This document shows positions 8,061 through 21,733 of a DNA stretch of 64,000 nt, piece after piece. The stretch is from Pseudomonas sp. MUP55 (GTDB lineage Bacteria > Pseudomonadota > Gammaproteobacteria > Pseudomonadales > Pseudomonadaceae). Where the stretch lies: positions 3,348,001 to 3,412,000 of the forward strand of contig NZ_CP138214.1 of NCBI RefSeq assembly GCF_034043515.1. The letters are read 5' to 3'. A program made the position numbers and the translations under genes. The notes beneath the pieces are model-generated. The model made no database searches. It saw nothing but the letters and a program-made list of their open reading frames with translations, and was not told the DNA's origin. Position 1 is the first letter of the stretch, and each line of letters begins with the position of its first letter.

Positions 8061-8815
8061 GTTTGGGCTCACATAAATCCCAAAACCAATAAAGATCCAA
8101 TGTGGGAGGGGGCTTGCCCCCGATGGCGGTGTATCAGCTACAACGGAGCTGGCTGACACACTGCATCGGGGCAAGCCCCTCTCACAGAAATAGCACTTCG
8201 CCCCGGACCCTCAGAGTTTTCACAACCATTTCAGGCTGACTGCTGGTGAACACGGTCTTGGACGAAGCCCACCCAGCCCCTTCACACCGATCGTTCCCCA
8301 CGCTATGCGTGGGAATGCATCCCGTGACGCTCCGCGTCACCTTGCGCGGGACCTGGGCTCATCACTGGAAAGGACGCGGAGCGTCAGGGGCGGCATTCCC
8401 ACGCGGAGCGTGGCAACGATCTCAAATGCGCCCCCAGGGGCGCATTTTTTGTTTGGGCTCACATAAATCCCAAAACCAATAAAGATCCAATGTGGGAGGG
8501 GGCTTGCCCCCGATGGCGGTGTATCAGCTACAACGGAGCTGGCTGACCCACTGCATCGGGAGCAAGCCCCCTCCCACAGAGATAGCACTTCGCCCCGAAC
8601 TCTCAGAGTTTTCACAACCCTTTCAGGCTGACTGCTGGTGAACACGGTCTTGGACGAAGCCCACCCAACCCCTTCACACCGATCGTTCCCCACGCTCTGC
8701 GTGGGAACGCATCCCGTGACGCTCCGCGTCACCTTGCGCGGGACCTGGGCTCATCACCGGAAAGGACGCGGAGCGTCCGGGGCGGCATTCCCACGCGGAG
8801 CATGGGAACGATCTT
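8034..8815. repeat. Tandem duplication of a ~390-bp non-coding block (terminator plus class A and class B REPINs)
   Basis: Unit 1 (8034-8423) and unit 2 (8424-8815) are nearly identical at an offset of 390 bp. Unit 2 has two extra bases in its class A element. Each unit contains the terminator hairpin, a class A REPIN (8101-8187 and 8491-8579) and a class B REPIN (8279-8420 and 8680-8812). No gene is visible in these 782 bases, and the level of divergence suggests a recent duplication. Confidence 0.93.
8424..8450 (+). terminator. Second copy of the terminator
   Basis: Same hairpin as at 8032-8060, with CCCCC in place of CCCTC in the loop region, carried by the second unit of the tandem duplication. 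No gene lies between the two copies. Confidence 0.8.
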
Positions 8816-8833
8816 AAACGTTCCACTGCGACG

Positions 8834-9742
8834 CTAAAACACCGACCACCCAATCCGCTCACTCAACAGTTCCAACGCCTTCATCCCCGCCAGCGAATTC
8901 CCCGCCGCATTCAATTCCGGCGACCACACGCACACCGTAAACTGCCCCGGCACCACCGCGACGATCCCGCCGCCTACCCCGCTCTTGCCCGGTAATCCCA
9001 CCCGGTAGGCAAAATTGCCCGCCTCGTCATACAGCCCGCTGGTGGCCATGATCGAGTTCACCTGTTTGGTCTGGCGCGCCGTCAGAATCTGCTCGCCACT
9101 GTGGGCGCTCACGCCCTCGTTGGCCAGAAAGCTGAACGCCCTGGCCAGGTCCAGGCAGCTCATCTGCAAAGCGCAGTAATTGAAGTAACTGTGCAGCACC
9201 GCGTCCACATCGTTGTGAAAATTGCCGAAGGCTTTCATCAGGTAGGCCATGGCCGCGTTGCGCGCGCCGTGCTGCGCTTCCGACTCGGCGACCGCGCTGT
9301 TGACCAGGATCTGCGGGTTGCCGGACAGGCGTCGTACGAAGTCGCGCATCGACAGGATCGGCACGGCGAAGCGTGACTGGTTGATGTCGCAGATCACCAG
9401 CGCGCCGGCGTTGATAAATGGGTTGCGCGGGCGGCCGCGTTCGAATTCCAGTTGCACCATGGAGTTGAATGGCTGCCCCGACGGTTCGTGGCCCAGGCGT
9501 TCCCAAATGGTTTCGCCGCCGTGGTCGATGGCCTGCACCAGGCTGAACACCTTGGAAATGCTCTGCACCGAGAACAGCGTGTCGGCATCACCGGCGCAGT
9601 AGGCTGCGCCGTCGTTGCCGTATACCGCGATGCCCAGCTGGTTGGCGGGCACATCGGCCAGGGCGGAGATGTAGTCGGCGACTTTGCCGAGGCCGATCAG
9701 GGGGCGCACTTCGTCGAGGATCGACTCCAGCAGCGCCTGCAT
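8834..9742 (-). CDS. glsA: Glutaminase
   Basis: A 302-residue serine-dependent glutaminase. The catalytic pair is in SVQSISK (Ser61, Lys64); other family motifs are [25 protein letters not shown] and the C-terminal [11 protein letters not shown]. It converts glutamine to glutamate and ammonia in the cytoplasm. The ATG at 9742 gives the usual family length and has AGGA six bases before it; longer in-frame starts up to 9823 are not needed. It is followed after 55 bp, in the upstream direction, by a small membrane protein gene on the same strand. Confidence 0.93.
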   Translation of the reverse strand: MQALLESILDEVRPLIGLGKVADYISALADVPANQLGIAVYGNDGAAYCAGDADTLFSVQSISKVFSLVQAIDHGGETIWERLGHEPSGQPFNSMVQLEFERGRPRNPFINAGALVICDINQSRFAVPILSMRDFVRRLSGNPQILVNSAVAESEAQHGARNAAMAYLMKAFGNFHNDVDAVLHSYFNYCALQMSCLDLARAFSFLANEGVSAHSGEQILTARQTKQVNSIMATSGLYDEAGNFAYRVGLPGKSGVGGGIVAVVPGQFTVCVWSPELNAAGNSLAGMKALELLSERIGWSVF

Positions 9743-9797
9743 ATCTTGTCCTGTCATCTTGATTTGAATCAGTGGTGAACGAGGCGCGGAGGATACT

Positions 9798-10142
9798 TCA
9801 ATGGGCGCGGAAGCCCCACACAATCTCGACCACGCGTTCAGCGACCACCAGGTAGATCAGGATCAGCAGCAGTTGCAGCGCCAGGTGATAGCGCAGCTTG
9901 GCGAGCCGGCGAATGCCGTCACTGACGTTCAGCAGCATCAACAGCGTCGACAGGATAATCAGCCCCCAACCGGCGACATAGGAGGCGAAGACCCCGATGA
10001 ATAACTCATGATGCCCCACCAGCGTATTGGTGCCCGCCGCAAACAGCAGCGCGCACACCAGCAGGTTTTTCACGTTGTCGAAAATCTGTGTGCTCAGGTC
10101 GTTTTCCAGCAACGCCAGGTACCGCGTCCATAACGTGCGCAT
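9798..10142 (-). CDS. Small membrane protein, unknown function
   Basis: About 114 residues with three or four hydrophobic helices: [32 protein letters not shown] and [21 protein letters not shown] do not recognise a specific family. The start is uncertain: ATG at 10142 or TTG at 10172, neither with a good ribosome site. It precedes glsA on the same strand by 55 bp and may be co-transcribed. Confidence 0.6.
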   Translation of the reverse strand: MRTLWTRYLALLENDLSTQIFDNVKNLLVCALLFAAGTNTLVGHHELFIGVFASYVAGWGLIILSTLLMLLNVSDGIRRLAKLRYHLALQLLLILIYLVVAERVVEIVWGFRAH

Positions 10143-10416
10143 GCGTGAGTACCGAGTGGGAAGGCTCGTCAATCAAGGTAGTTCAAATGGGCAGGCTGTC
10201 GAGCGCTGACCAGGCAAGCACGTCACGCAACAGACGTGCACAGCAATAGCAAAATGCAATCCATTGATAATATGAAAACCTATAATTCCATAATTTAATA
10301 ATTAGGTTAGAACCAATCGGCCTTTTACAGGCACGCCCGTGCGCTCTATTTTCACGCTACGGACCGACCCCCTGCCCGGTGGAGGCTTGTTTATCGACTT
10401 CAACAAGGACCTGACC

Positions 10417-11499
10417 ATGAGCATCGAATTCATCGGCTACATCGGCGGCCATCATGCCTCCGAAATTCACCCGCGCAGTGGCCCCACCCTGCAGCCGGAC
10501 TACGTTGAACGTGTGGCGCGCGCCCACGAAGAGGCCGGCTTCGACCGTGCCCTGGTGGCCTTCCACTCCAACAGCCCGGACAGCACGCTGATCGCCGCCC
10601 ACGCCGCCAGCGTGACGCAACGGCTCAAATTCCTGATCGCCCACCGCCCAGGCTTCGCCCAGCCCACGTTGGCCGCGCGCCAGTTCGCCACGCTGGATGT
10701 GTTCAACGGTGGCCGTACCGCCGTGCATATCATCACCGGCGGCGACGACCGCGAGCTGCGCGCCGACGGTAGCCATATCGGCAAGGACGAGCGCTATGCG
10801 CGCACCGACGAATACTTGAGCGTGGTGCGTCAGGAATGGACCAGCGACAAGCCCTTCGACTTTGCCGGCAAGTTCTATCAGGTCGAGGGCGCGTATTCCA
10901 CGGTGAAGTCGCCGCAACAGCCGCATATCCCGGTGTACTTCGGCGGCTCGTCCGCGGCGGCGATTGCAGTGGCGGGCAAGCATGCGGACGTGTATGCGCT
11001 GTGGGGCGAAACCTATGAGCAGGTGCGCGAGGTGGTGACCCAGGTGCGCGCCGAAGCGGCGCGGCACGGGCGTACGATTCGCTTCAGTCTGTCATTGCGC
11101 CCGATCCTGGCCGAGACCGAGGAACTGGCGTGGCAGCGGGCGGACAGCATCTTGCAGCAAGCCACGGCGCTGGCTGAAAAAAGCGGTTTTGTGCGGCGCG
11201 AACCGCCCAATGAAGGCTCGCGCCGGTTGCTGGCGGCAGCGGCGCAAGGCTCGCGTCTGGATAAACGTCTGTGGACCGGGATTGCCGGCTTGCTCGGCGC
11301 ACAGGGCAATTCCACCTCGCTGGTGGGCACGGCCGAACAGGTCGCGCAGGCGCTGCTGGATTACTACGACCTGGGCATCACAACATTCCTGATTCGCGGG
11401 TTCGATCCGCTCAACGATGCGATCGACTACGGCAAGACGCTGATACCGCTGACCCGCCAGCTGGTCGCCGAACGCGAACGGGCCAGGCAAGTCGCTTGA
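10417..11499 (+). CDS. LLM-class FMNH2-dependent monooxygenase (SsuD/MsuD-like)
   Basis: A 360-residue bacterial-luciferase-fold flavin monooxygenase of the alkanesulfonate type. Landmarks are FLIAHRPGFAQPTLAARQFATLD, VHIITGGDDRELRADG, ERYARTDEYL, YFGGSSAAAI and the C-terminal TTFLIRGFDPLNDAI. Members use reduced FMN from a partner reductase to split C-S or similar bonds; no reductase or ssu transporter lies nearby, so the substrate is open. The ATG at 10417 is preceded by AAGGAC. The 270 bases upstream are unusually AT-rich and hold the promoter but no gene. Confidence 0.85.
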   Translation: MSIEFIGYIGGHHASEIHPRSGPTLQPDYVERVARAHEEAGFDRALVAFHSNSPDSTLIAAHAASVTQRLKFLIAHRPGFAQPTLAARQFATLDVFNGGRTAVHIITGGDDRELRADGSHIGKDERYARTDEYLSVVRQEWTSDKPFDFAGKFYQVEGAYSTVKSPQQPHIPVYFGGSSAAAIAVAGKHADVYALWGETYEQVREVVTQVRAEAARHGRTIRFSLSLRPILAETEELAWQRADSILQQATALAEKSGFVRREPPNEGSRRLLAAAAQGSRLDKRLWTGIAGLLGAQGNSTSLVGTAEQVAQALLDYYDLGITTFLIRGFDPLNDAIDYGKTLIPLTRQLVAERERARQVA

Positions 11500-11505
11500 G
11501 AAACG

Positions 11506-11531
11506 GCGGGAGGACGCACGCGCCCTCCCGC
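11506..11531. terminator. Hairpin between two convergent genes
   Basis: GCGGGAGG (11506-11513) pairs perfectly with CCTCCCGC (11524-11531). It lies between the monooxygenase stop (11499) and the UvrA-like stop (11543). There is no T run, so termination activity is uncertain. Confidence 0.5.
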
Positions 11532-11542
11532 ATTCCTGGCGG

Positions 11543-14058
<2,516 letters not shown>

Positions 14059-14062
<4 letters not shown>

Positions 14063-15771
14063 GGACAACCTTGTCTGGCGGTGAGCACGCTACGCACCCG
14101 TTGCGTCAGGGCGTCGGGGCTGTAGGGTTTGCTCAGCAGGTGAATATCGGCGCTGAGCAGATGATTGGAGGAAAGAATGTCGCGGGTGTGGCCGGAGGTG
14201 AACAGCACCGGGATCGGCGGCGCCTGCTCACGCGCCCAGTTGGCCAGGTCGGTGCTCTTGATGCGGCCGGGCATGACGACATCGGTGAAGATCAGTTCCG
14301 GTTGCAGGCCCGATTGCAGTTTGGCCATGGCCTGATCGCCGTCTTCAGCGGTCAGCACGGTGTAGCCCGATTGCTGCAGCAGCTCCACCACGGTCAGGCG
14401 CACGCCTTCGTTGTCCTCCACCACCAGAATGGTTTCCTGGCCGGTGCAGGGGCTTTCCTCGCCGGTATCCAGGTCCAGATGTTCCGGTTCCAGGCTGCGC
14501 GGGAAATACATCTGCACCACCGAGCCTTTGTTCTCCTCGCTCCAGATGTCGACATGCCCGCCGCTTTGGCGCACAAAGCCAAACACCATGCTCAGCCCCA
14601 GGCCGGTGCCCTGCCCTTCGCGCTTGGTGGTGAAGAACGGCTCGAACGCACGCTTGAGCACCGTCGGCGGCATGCCCACGCCGGTGTCGGTGACCGCCAG
14701 GCGCACGTACTCGCCGGGCTTGATGCTTTTGCCCGCGCATTCGGCCGGGTTGAGAATGATATTTTCGCCGGTGATACGGATCACACCTTCGCCTTGCATG
14801 GCATCGCGGGCATTGATCGCCAGGTTGAGCAGCGCGTTTTCCAGTTGGTTGCGGTCGACGTTGATGCACCAGGAATCCTGCGGCAACTGTACGTCCAGGT
14901 GAATGGTCTCGCCCAGCGCGCGTTGCAGCAGTTCACCAAGCCCGGCGTAGATGCGTTGCGGGTTGTACACCGCGGGGGACAAGGGTTGGCGCCGGGCAAA
15001 CGCCAGCAGTTGCGAAGACAAGGTGGCGCCGCGCTCCACCGCAGCGATGGCGGCAGCCACCCGCCGTTGCACCTGCGGGTTGTCCGGTTCATGCCGGGCC
15101 AGCAAGTGCAGGTTGCCGGCGATCACTTGCAGCAGGTTGTTGAAGTCGTGGGCCACACCGCCGGTCAGGCCGCCAATGGCTTCGAGTTTCTGTGACTGGC
15201 GCAACTGCTCCTCGGCGGCGGAACGCGCCTGCACTTCGGCCGCCACGCGCTGCTCCAGATTATGGGTCAGCTCCTGACGCACCCGCTCGGAGCGCACCAG
15301 TTCAGTGGTCTCCACCACGATGGCCAGCACCCCGGCCGGTTGCTGGTTGTCGCCGGCCACGGGACTGTAATACAGGTCCAGCCAGAGGTTTTCCGGGTTG
15401 CCGTTACGCGACAACACCAGTTCCTTGTTGTTGAACGACAAGGTGCCGCCGGCCAGGCAGGTGTCCAGCACATGCCGGTTGAACTCGGCCACTTCCGGCC
15501 AGCCCAGCTCCACCGGCGTGCCCAGCAAGTAGGGATGGCGCCCGCCCGCGAACACCGAGTAGCTGTCGTTGTAGATCATGTAACCGGCCCGTCCCCACAG
15601 CATCACCATCGGCACCGGCGAGGCGAGCATCATCTGCACGGTGCAGGCCAGGCTGGTGGACCAGCGATCGATCGGGCCCAGGTCGGTGGTTGACCAGTCG
15701 AACGTGCGAATCTGCTGGGCCATTTCACCGGCCCAACCTTCACAGCCGTGTGGGTTGGATAAAAATTGCAT
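14059..15771 (-). CDS. PAS hybrid sensor histidine kinase with C-terminal receiver
   Basis: About 570 residues. A PAS-like sensor comes first (MVMLWGRAGYMIYNDSYSVF, then LDLYYSPVAGD), then a coiled coil and an H box GGVAHDFNNLLQVIAGN (NtrB-like class). The ATPase has NLAINARDAM, TDTGVGMP and GQGTGLGLSMVFGFV. A receiver at the end has ILVVEDNEGVR, the phospho-Asp in FTDVVMPG and the Lys in LLSKPYS. There are no membrane segments, so it is cytoplasmic. The start is uncertain: ATG 15771 is used, ATG 15837 or GTG 15849 are possible. It lies 100 bp after dnaE2 and overlaps the UvrA-like gene. Confidence 0.85.
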
Positions 15772-15862
15772 GGTTGGCTCTGGGCAAAGAGAGGGCAGTT
15801 GCAAGTTTTGGAGCGCAGCGGCGCGGGATGGTTTCATCTCGTCTGACACAAGCTTAAGAAAC

Positions 15863-15876
15863 CACTGGCCTCAGTG
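15863..15876 (-). terminator. Weak hairpin over the dnaE2 stop codon
   Basis: CACTG and CAGTG form a 5-bp stem overlapping the dnaE2 stop; the minus-strand continuation is GTTTCTT. It is too weak to count on as a terminator, so the kinase and UvrA-like genes may be read through from dnaE2. Confidence 0.3.
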
Positions 15877-18800
15877 AAAATCCCGGCTGCGCACCACAAT
15901 GCCATCCAGCAGCGGTGTCAGATCGGTCAGGCGCCCAGCGATCAAATGTCGCACCTCGCCCACCGCCTCCCAGCGCCCATCCACCTTGAGCAGCCGCGAC
16001 CCCACCAGCGCCTGGCGCTGACGCTCGGCCAGGTCACGCCAGACCACTACGTTGAGGTTGCCGAACTCATCTTCCAGGGTGACAAAGGTCACGCCGCTGG
16101 CGGTGCCTGGGCGTTGGCGCCCGGTGACCAGCCCGGCGACGCTCACGTTGCGCCCATGCTCCACGGTCAACAGCTCCTGGGAACTGCGGCAGCGGCGCTT
16201 GCGCAGTTCGGCGCGCAGCAGTGTCAGGGGATGGGGCCCAAGGGTGGTGCCGAGCGTGGCGTAATCGGCATGCAAGTCTTCGCCGACCGTGGGCTGGGGC
16301 AATGCCACCACCGCTTCATCGGGGCTCGGCAGGCCGGCAAACAGGCCCAGTTGCTTGTGCACACCGGCCACCTCCCAGCGCGCCTGGTGCCGGTTACCGG
16401 CCAACGCGCGCAACGCGCCGGCATCCGCCAGCAATGCCTGGGCGCGGGCATCCAGGCCGACGCGGGCGTCGAGGTCGGCGATGTCGCTGAAGGCGCGGTG
16501 TTGGCGCACGGCCTCGATGCGCCGGCCGTCCTCTTCGCGAAACCCCGAGATCATGCGCAGGCCCATGCGGATCGCCGGCTGCTGGCCGTCGATGGGCTCC
16601 AGGCTGCAATCCCAGTCGCTGGCCTGCACGTCCACCGGGCGGATCTGCAGGCGATGACGGCGTGCGTCCTGCAGGATCTGGTCCGGGCTGTAGAAGCCCA
16701 TTGGCCAGCTGTTGATCAGCGCGCAGGCAAACGCCGCCGGCTCATGGCATTTGAGCCAGCAACTGGCATACGTCAGCAAGGCAAAACTGGCCGCGTGGGA
16801 CTCGGGGAAACCATAGCTGCCAAAGCCCTTGATCTGCTCGAAAATCTGCGCGGCAAAGGCTTCGGTGTAGCCGTTTTTCAGCATGCCATCGCGCAGGCGC
16901 TTTTGATGGGGTTCCAGGCCGCCGTGACGCTTCCAGGCGGCCATGGAGCGGCGCAACTGGTCGGCCTCGCCGGGGCCGTAGTCGGCGGCGACCATGGCGA
17001 TCTGCATCACTTGCTCCTGGAACAAGGGGATGCCCAGGGTGCGCTCCAGCACCACTTTCAATGCCGGCGACGGATAGGTTTCTTCTTCCTCTTTATTCCT
17101 GCGACGTAAATACGGATGCACCATACCGCCCTGGATCGGCCCCGGCCGGACGATGGCGACCTCGATCACCAAGTCATAAAACGTCTTCGGCTTGAGCCTG
17201 GGCAACATCGACATCTGCGCCCGCGATTCAATCTGGAACACGCCGATGGTGTCAGCCTTGCTGATCATCGCGTAGGTGGCCGGGTCCTCCTTGGGGATGC
17301 TGGCCAGGCTCAAATCCAGGTGGCGATGGCGGCGCAGCAGGTCGAAGCAGCGACGGATCGCGCTGAGCATGCCCAGGGCGAGAATGTCCACCTTGAGCAG
17401 GCCGACGGCGTCGAGGTCGTCCTTGTCCCACTGAATGATGGTGCGCTCGGCCATGGCGGCGTTTTCCACGGGCACCAGGGTGTCCAACGGGTATTCGGAG
17501 ATCACGAAGCCACCGGGATGCTGGGACAAATGCCGCGGAAAGCCGATCAACTGCTGAGTCAGGGTCAATACGCGGCGCAGCAGCGGGCTGTCCGGGTCGA
17601 AGCCGCTTTCACGCAGGCGCTCCAACGGCGGCGCATCGTCACTCCAACGCCCGCAGCATTCGGCCAAGGCGTTGACCTGATCCGCCGGCAACCCGAGGGC
17701 CTTGGCCACATCCCGCACCGCGCCGGTGGCGTGGTAACTGCTGACCACCGCCGTCAAGGCGGCACGCGTACGGCCATAGCGCTGGAACACGTATTGCAGC
17801 ACCTCTTCGCGGCGCTCGTGTTCAAAATCCACATCGATGTCCGGCGGCTCGTTGCGCTCCCTGGACAGGAATCGTTCGAACAGCAGGTTGCTCAGGCTCG
17901 GGTTGATCTCGGTGATGCCCAGGGCAAAACACACCGCCGAGTTGGCCGCCGAGCCACGTCCCTGGCACAGGATCGAGCGGCTGCGGGCGAAGCGCACAAT
18001 GTCGTGCACCGTGAGGAAATAGCTCTCGTAGCCCAACTCGCTGATCAACTCCAGCTCGGTGTTGATCTGCTTCAGGGTCTTGGCGTCAATGCCGTCGGGC
18101 CAGCGCAGCGCGATACCTTCCTTGGTCAGGGTGCGCAGCCAGGATTCGGCGTCATGGCCGGCGGGCACCAGCTCGCGGGGGTAGTGGTAACGCAACTGGC
18201 CGAGGTCGAAGGTGCAGCGCCGCGCGATGGCGAGGGTTTCATCAAGCAAGGCTTGCGGGTACAGCGCGGCCAGGGCGTCGAGGCTGCGCAGGTGCCGCTC
18301 GCCATTGGGGTGCAGGTGCAGGCCAGCCTCGGCCACGGGTACGTGGTGGCGGATGGCGGTCATGGTGTCTTGCAGGGCGCGGCGGCCACGCGCGTGCATG
18401 TGCACATCACCGCAGGCGACCGCCGGGATCTGCAGGCTGGCCGCCAGCTGCAGGCGTTGCTCCAGATGGCGCGCATCGTCCTGCCCGCAGTGCAAGTGCA
18501 CCGCCAGCCACAGGCGCTCGGCAAAGGTGCGGCGCAGCCACTGGATGCTGGCCTGGGTGTCGCTGTCCTGGGCTACCCACAGCGCCAGCAGGCCGGGCAG
18601 CGGTTGCTCGAAATCTTCATGCAGCAGGCGATAGCTGCCCTTTTCGGCGCGGCGCCGGGCCAGGGTGATCAAGCGGCACAGGTGCTGGTAACCGCTCAGG
18701 TTCTCCACCAGCAACACCAGTTTCGGACCGTTCTCGATGCGCACCTCACTGCCGATGATCAGCGGCAGCTCCAGCGCTTTCGCTGCCTGCCAGGCGCGCA

Positions 18801-18942
18801 CGATGCCCGACAGCGTGCATTCGTCGGTAATCGCCAGGGCGCTGTAGCCCTGGCGCTTAGCCCGCTCGAAGAGTTCCAGCGCACTGGAGGCGCCGCGCTG
18901 GAAGCTGAAGTTGGACAGGCAATGCAGCTCGGCGTAACTCAT
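15871..18942 (-). CDS. dnaE2: Error-prone DNA polymerase DnaE2 (ImuC)
   Basis: A 1023-residue C-family polymerase. The PHP domain is N-terminal ([16 protein letters not shown]). The catalytic acids are in PPDIDVDF (Asp368, Asp370), and [33 protein letters not shown] and the HhH-OB end follow. DnaE2 carries out SOS mutagenesis and lesion bypass together with ImuA and ImuB. The start MSYAELHC at 18942 is the family start; the longer frame upstream only reads through a REPIN. It is the fourth gene of the lexA2-imuA-imuB-dnaE2 cassette. Confidence 0.95.
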   Translation of the reverse strand: MSYAELHCLSNFSFQRGASSALELFERAKRQGYSALAITDECTLSGIVRAWQAAKALELPLIIGSEVRIENGPKLVLLVENLSGYQHLCRLITLARRRAEKGSYRLLHEDFEQPLPGLLALWVAQDSDTQASIQWLRRTFAERLWLAVHLHCGQDDARHLEQRLQLAASLQIPAVACGDVHMHARGRRALQDTMTAIRHHVPVAEAGLHLHPNGERHLRSLDALAALYPQALLDETLAIARRCTFDLGQLRYHYPRELVPAGHDAESWLRTLTKEGIALRWPDGIDAKTLKQINTELELISELGYESYFLTVHDIVRFARSRSILCQGRGSAANSAVCFALGITEINPSLSNLLFERFLSRERNEPPDIDVDFEHERREEVLQYVFQRYGRTRAALTAVVSSYHATGAVRDVAKALGLPADQVNALAECCGRWSDDAPPLERLRESGFDPDSPLLRRVLTLTQQLIGFPRHLSQHPGGFVISEYPLDTLVPVENAAMAERTIIQWDKDDLDAVGLLKVDILALGMLSAIRRCFDLLRRHRHLDLSLASIPKEDPATYAMISKADTIGVFQIESRAQMSMLPRLKPKTFYDLVIEVAIVRPGPIQGGMVHPYLRRRNKEEEETYPSPALKVVLERTLGIPLFQEQVMQIAMVAADYGPGEADQLRRSMAAWKRHGGLEPHQKRLRDGMLKNGYTEAFAAQIFEQIKGFGSYGFPESHAASFALLTYASCWLKCHEPAAFACALINSWPMGFYSPDQILQDARRHRLQIRPVDVQASDWDCSLEPIDGQQPAIRMGLRMISGFREEDGRRIEAVRQHRAFSDIADLDARVGLDARAQALLADAGALRALAGNRHQARWEVAGVHKQLGLFAGLPSPDEAVVALPQPTVGEDLHADYATLGTTLGPHPLTLLRAELRKRRCRSSQELLTVEHGRNVSVAGLVTGRQRPGTASGVTFVTLEDEFGNLNVVVWRDLAERQRQALVGSRLLKVDGRWEAVGEVRHLIAGRLTDLTPLLDGIVVRSRDFH

Positions 18943-18958
18943 GCCTGCCCCGCCCCTG

Positions 18959-19056
18959 TAGGAGCGAGCTTGCTCGCGAAGGAGGTTAACGATAACGCGG
19001 GGCACCAGAATGAATGCGGTGCTCTGGAGTTTTTCGCGAGCAAGCTCGCTCCTACA
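18959..19056. repeat. REPIN, class D (GTAGGAGCGAGCTTGCTCGC type)
   Basis: GTAGGAGCGAGCTTGCTCGCGAA at 18959-18981 and its inverted copy ending at 19056 enclose about 50 bases. It fills most of the 136-bp gap between imuB and dnaE2, so the transcript of the cassette probably carries this hairpin. It is the only class D copy in the window. Confidence 0.9.
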
Positions 19057-19078
19057 AAGGGTGGTGGCGTGTTGGCGT

Positions 19079-20494
19079 TCATGCGAACCAGCCTTGCAAC
19101 CACAAACCATCCGGCTGCCCCACCGTGCGGTAGGCCCAGCCTTGCTGGCCGGCACGGGTCTGGATGAGGTAATAGTCGCGGCGGATATCGGCGCCATCCC
19201 ACCAGCCGGATTCGATGCGCTCCGGCCCCATCAGGATCTGTACGCCCTGCTCGGCCAGCAAGGTCGGTTGATTCAACAACCAGCCAGGACGGCGCACCTT
19301 GTGCAAGGTCGGGCACGGGTGGTTGTCGACGGTGGCTTGCCAGGCGCATTCGGGGCGATGGTCGGCGTGAAAACGCAGGCCCTGCACCGCCTCGTCACCC
19401 AGGCGCGCGCGCAGGCGTTCGCGCAATTGCTCCCAGGGCAAACTCTGTTGCGGACGGTCGTCAAACAGGTCCTGGCGTTGCGGCACGAATACCGGCAAGT
19501 CCTGGGCCACCAGGCGAAAACCGCGCACGGGCGCTGTGACCTGCACCTGTTCCAATCGCCCACGGGCCAGTTCGAACAGCATTGCCGGTTCGCGCTCGGC
19601 GCTGAGCAAGCCCACCTTGATCACACTGTCCGGCGCCTGGGCATGTTCCAGGTGCAAGTCGAAGCGCTGCACGCCACTGTCACGCCCGCACAGAAAGGCG
19701 GATAAGTCAGCGGTCAAACGGCGCAAGGGAAACAGCAGCGCCTGGTGGGATTGCACGTCGAAATTCAACTCAATGCGCACATCGAACTGGTCCGGCGGCT
19801 GATAGAACTCCAGGGCCAATGGCCGGTGCCCGGTCAGCGCGTCGAGGTGCTTGAGCAGGCTGGCGTCAAAGCGCCGCGCCAGGGTATGCCGGGGCAGCGC
19901 TTGCACCTGGGCCACCGTGCGCAGGCCCATGCGCGACAAGGCCACGGCGGCCTGCGGTTCAATCCCGGCGCGGTCGATCGGCAGCGGCGCCAGGGCCTGC
20001 ATCAGGGCGTAGTCGTCGGCCACGGCCAGGCCATCGTAACGGTTCGCCAGCACCCGCGCCGCGGCCGGGTTGGGCGCGGCGACGATGCGGTGACGAAAGC
20101 CCAGCTCGGTCAACTCCTTGCGCAAACGCGCTTCGAACTGCGGCCACGGCCCGAACAGGCCCAGGCTCGACTCGATCTCGAACAGCAAGGCGCGTGGGTA
20201 ATACACGCTGACCTGGGAACTGAAACGGTAGGCCCAGGCGGCGAGGAACTGCTGCCAGCGCTGGATTTCCAGCGGGTCGTATTCGGCACAGGCAAAGGTT
20301 TTGACCAGCGCATGCGCGGCCGTCAGCGACTGGCCGGGGCGCAAGCCCAGGGCGCGGGCGGCGGCATTGACGGTTTGCAGCACGCGCCGCTGCGGCGTAC
20401 CGGCCAGCAGTGCCAGCGGCTGGTCGGGCTCGGGATGGGCACGCAACACCCCGTCCAGCGCCAATTGCGGGAAGACAATACACACCCAGCGCAT
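19079..20494 (-). CDS. imuB: ImuB, catalytically inactive Y-family polymerase homologue
   Basis: A 471-residue DinB-like protein that begins [17 protein letters not shown], where active Y-family polymerases carry the Asp-x-Asp metal site. That site is lost, as is known for ImuB. Other parts are [21 protein letters not shown], the helix-hairpin region [25 protein letters not shown] and a C-terminal tail [17 protein letters not shown]. ImuB is the hub that links ImuA and DnaE2 to the beta clamp. The start at 20494 lies 7 bp after imuA. Confidence 0.93.
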   Translation of the reverse strand: MRWVCIVFPQLALDGVLRAHPEPDQPLALLAGTPQRRVLQTVNAAARALGLRPGQSLTAAHALVKTFACAEYDPLEIQRWQQFLAAWAYRFSSQVSVYYPRALLFEIESSLGLFGPWPQFEARLRKELTELGFRHRIVAAPNPAAARVLANRYDGLAVADDYALMQALAPLPIDRAGIEPQAAVALSRMGLRTVAQVQALPRHTLARRFDASLLKHLDALTGHRPLALEFYQPPDQFDVRIELNFDVQSHQALLFPLRRLTADLSAFLCGRDSGVQRFDLHLEHAQAPDSVIKVGLLSAEREPAMLFELARGRLEQVQVTAPVRGFRLVAQDLPVFVPQRQDLFDDRPQQSLPWEQLRERLRARLGDEAVQGLRFHADHRPECAWQATVDNHPCPTLHKVRRPGWLLNQPTLLAEQGVQILMGPERIESGWWDGADIRRDYYLIQTRAGQQGWAYRTVGQPDGLWLQGWFA

Positions 20495-20501
20495 GGCAAC
20501 C

Positions 20502-21116
20502 TCAATGCCCCGCCAGGGCAATGGGCGCCGGGTGGGCCAGGCCGCCTCGGCACTTGAGTACGCGCACTTGTGCGGGCCTGGCCTCCACCGCCAGGCGCAA
20601 GGCGGCCGGCGATGGATTGACCGCTTCACTCAAGGCGCGCCAGGCAAACGCCAGGGTCTGCCCGGTTTCCGCCGCCACCTGCAAACGGCGCAAGGCCCGG
20701 TCATCGGCCTTGTGCGGCCAGCACAGCACCGCGCCGCAACTGCCGGAGCGCAGGCATTGCTCCACCGCCCACAGCGCGTCGCGCTCCTGGGCCTGGATCA
20801 CCGCGAGCTGGCGCACATCCACCCCGGCGTTCTGCCAGGCATGGGGATACGGCGTGTAGGGCGGCGCTACCAGCACAATGCGTTCGCCCATCGCCGACAA
20901 GCGCGCCAGGGTCGGCAGCACCAGTTGCAGTTCGCCTACGCCGTCCTTGGCCATCAGGATTTCACTCAACGCCGCTTCCGGCCAGCCGCCGCTGGGCAGC
21001 ACCGCGTCCAGCGCCGCAAGCCCGGTGGGATGTACGCTGGCCGGTGGCGCGGCAGGACGACCCTTCCAGACTCGCCCGCCATTGAACAGCGAGTCCAGGG
21101 CAACCACGGCGCCCAT
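20502..21116 (-). CDS. imuA: ImuA (RecA/SulA-like mutasome component)
   Basis: A 204-residue RecA-fold protein without an intact Walker A. It contains HPTGLAALDAVLPSGGWPEAALSEILM and VAPPYTPYPHAWQNAGVD, which are typical of ImuA. It binds ImuB and takes part in SOS mutagenesis. Its ATG shares a base with the lexA2 stop (TGATG), a clear sign of coupled translation within the cassette. Confidence 0.93.
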   Translation of the reverse strand: MGAVVALDSLFNGGRVWKGRPAAPPASVHPTGLAALDAVLPSGGWPEAALSEILMAKDGVGELQLVLPTLARLSAMGERIVLVAPPYTPYPHAWQNAGVDVRQLAVIQAQERDALWAVEQCLRSGSCGAVLCWPHKADDRALRRLQVAAETGQTLAFAWRALSEAVNPSPAALRLAVEARPAQVRVLKCRGGLAHPAPIALAGH

Positions 21117-21733
21117 CAGCCTTGCCTCACCAGGCCGCAGAACACCCCTTCGATGGCCAGGTCCTGATCGGCCCCGACCACGATGGGTTGATACGCCGGG
21201 TTGCGCGGCAGCAGGCGCACCTTGTCGCCACTGCGCTCGAAACGCTTGATGGTGACTTCACCGTCCAGGCGCGCCACCACAATCTGCCCGTTCAAGGCCT
21301 CGGCACTGCGCCGCACGCCTACCAGGTCACCATCGAGAATACCGTCTTCGATCATCGAGTCACCCTGCACGCGCAGCAGGTAGTCCGGTGTCTTGGCGAA
21401 CGTGGCGGGGTCCAGTTGCAGACGATTGTGCACTTCGGCATCCGCGCCGATGGGCAGGCCCGCGGCCACCCGGCCGAGCACCGGGATGTCCAGCCATTCC
21501 GGGCGTGACGGTTGGTTGAGCAGGCGAATACCACGTGCCTGGTTGGGGTTGACCTCGATAAAGCCGGCTTCGGTCAGGGCCACCACATGCTTGCGGGCGA
21601 CGCTGCGCGAGGCAAAGCCGAACGCCTCGGCGATCTCGGCGAGGCTCGGGGGCTGGCCTTGCTGCGCGATGCGGTCGCGGATGAAGGTCAGGATGGCGGT
21701 GCGGCGGGGGGTCAGGTTTGTCATGGAGTACAT
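21116..21733 (-). CDS. lexA2: LexA2, second SOS repressor
   Basis: A 205-residue repressor. The winged helix has SLAEIAEAFGFASRSVARKH; the self-cleavage bond is Ala91-Gly92 in VLGRVAAGLPIG; the catalytic Ser126 is in GDSMIEDG and Lys163 is in VARLDGEVTIKRF. In pseudomonads with two LexA proteins, LexA2 represses its own imuA-imuB-dnaE2 operon. ATG 21733 (MYSMTN) has AGGAG five bases before it; a second ATG at 21724 (MTN) is possible. The presumed operator overlaps this start. Confidence 0.93.
   Translation of the reverse strand: MYSMTNLTPRRTAILTFIRDRIAQQGQPPSLAEIAEAFGFASRSVARKHVVALTEAGFIEVNPNQARGIRLLNQPSRPEWLDIPVLGRVAAGLPIGADAEVHNRLQLDPATFAKTPDYLLRVQGDSMIEDGILDGDLVGVRRSAEALNGQIVVARLDGEVTIKRFERSGDKVRLLPRNPAYQPIVVGADQDLAIEGVFCGLVRQG

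Noticed and set aside
8034..8815. CRISPR-like array
   Set aside because: Only two long units, with internal palindromes of REPIN type and no short regular spacers or cas genes.
17116..19167. Long open frame (683 codons) on the plus strand opposite dnaE2
   Set aside because: It is a GC-driven shadow of dnaE2: composition is rich in Gln, His, Ala and Arg, no domain is recognisable, and the opposite strand has a full conserved polymerase.
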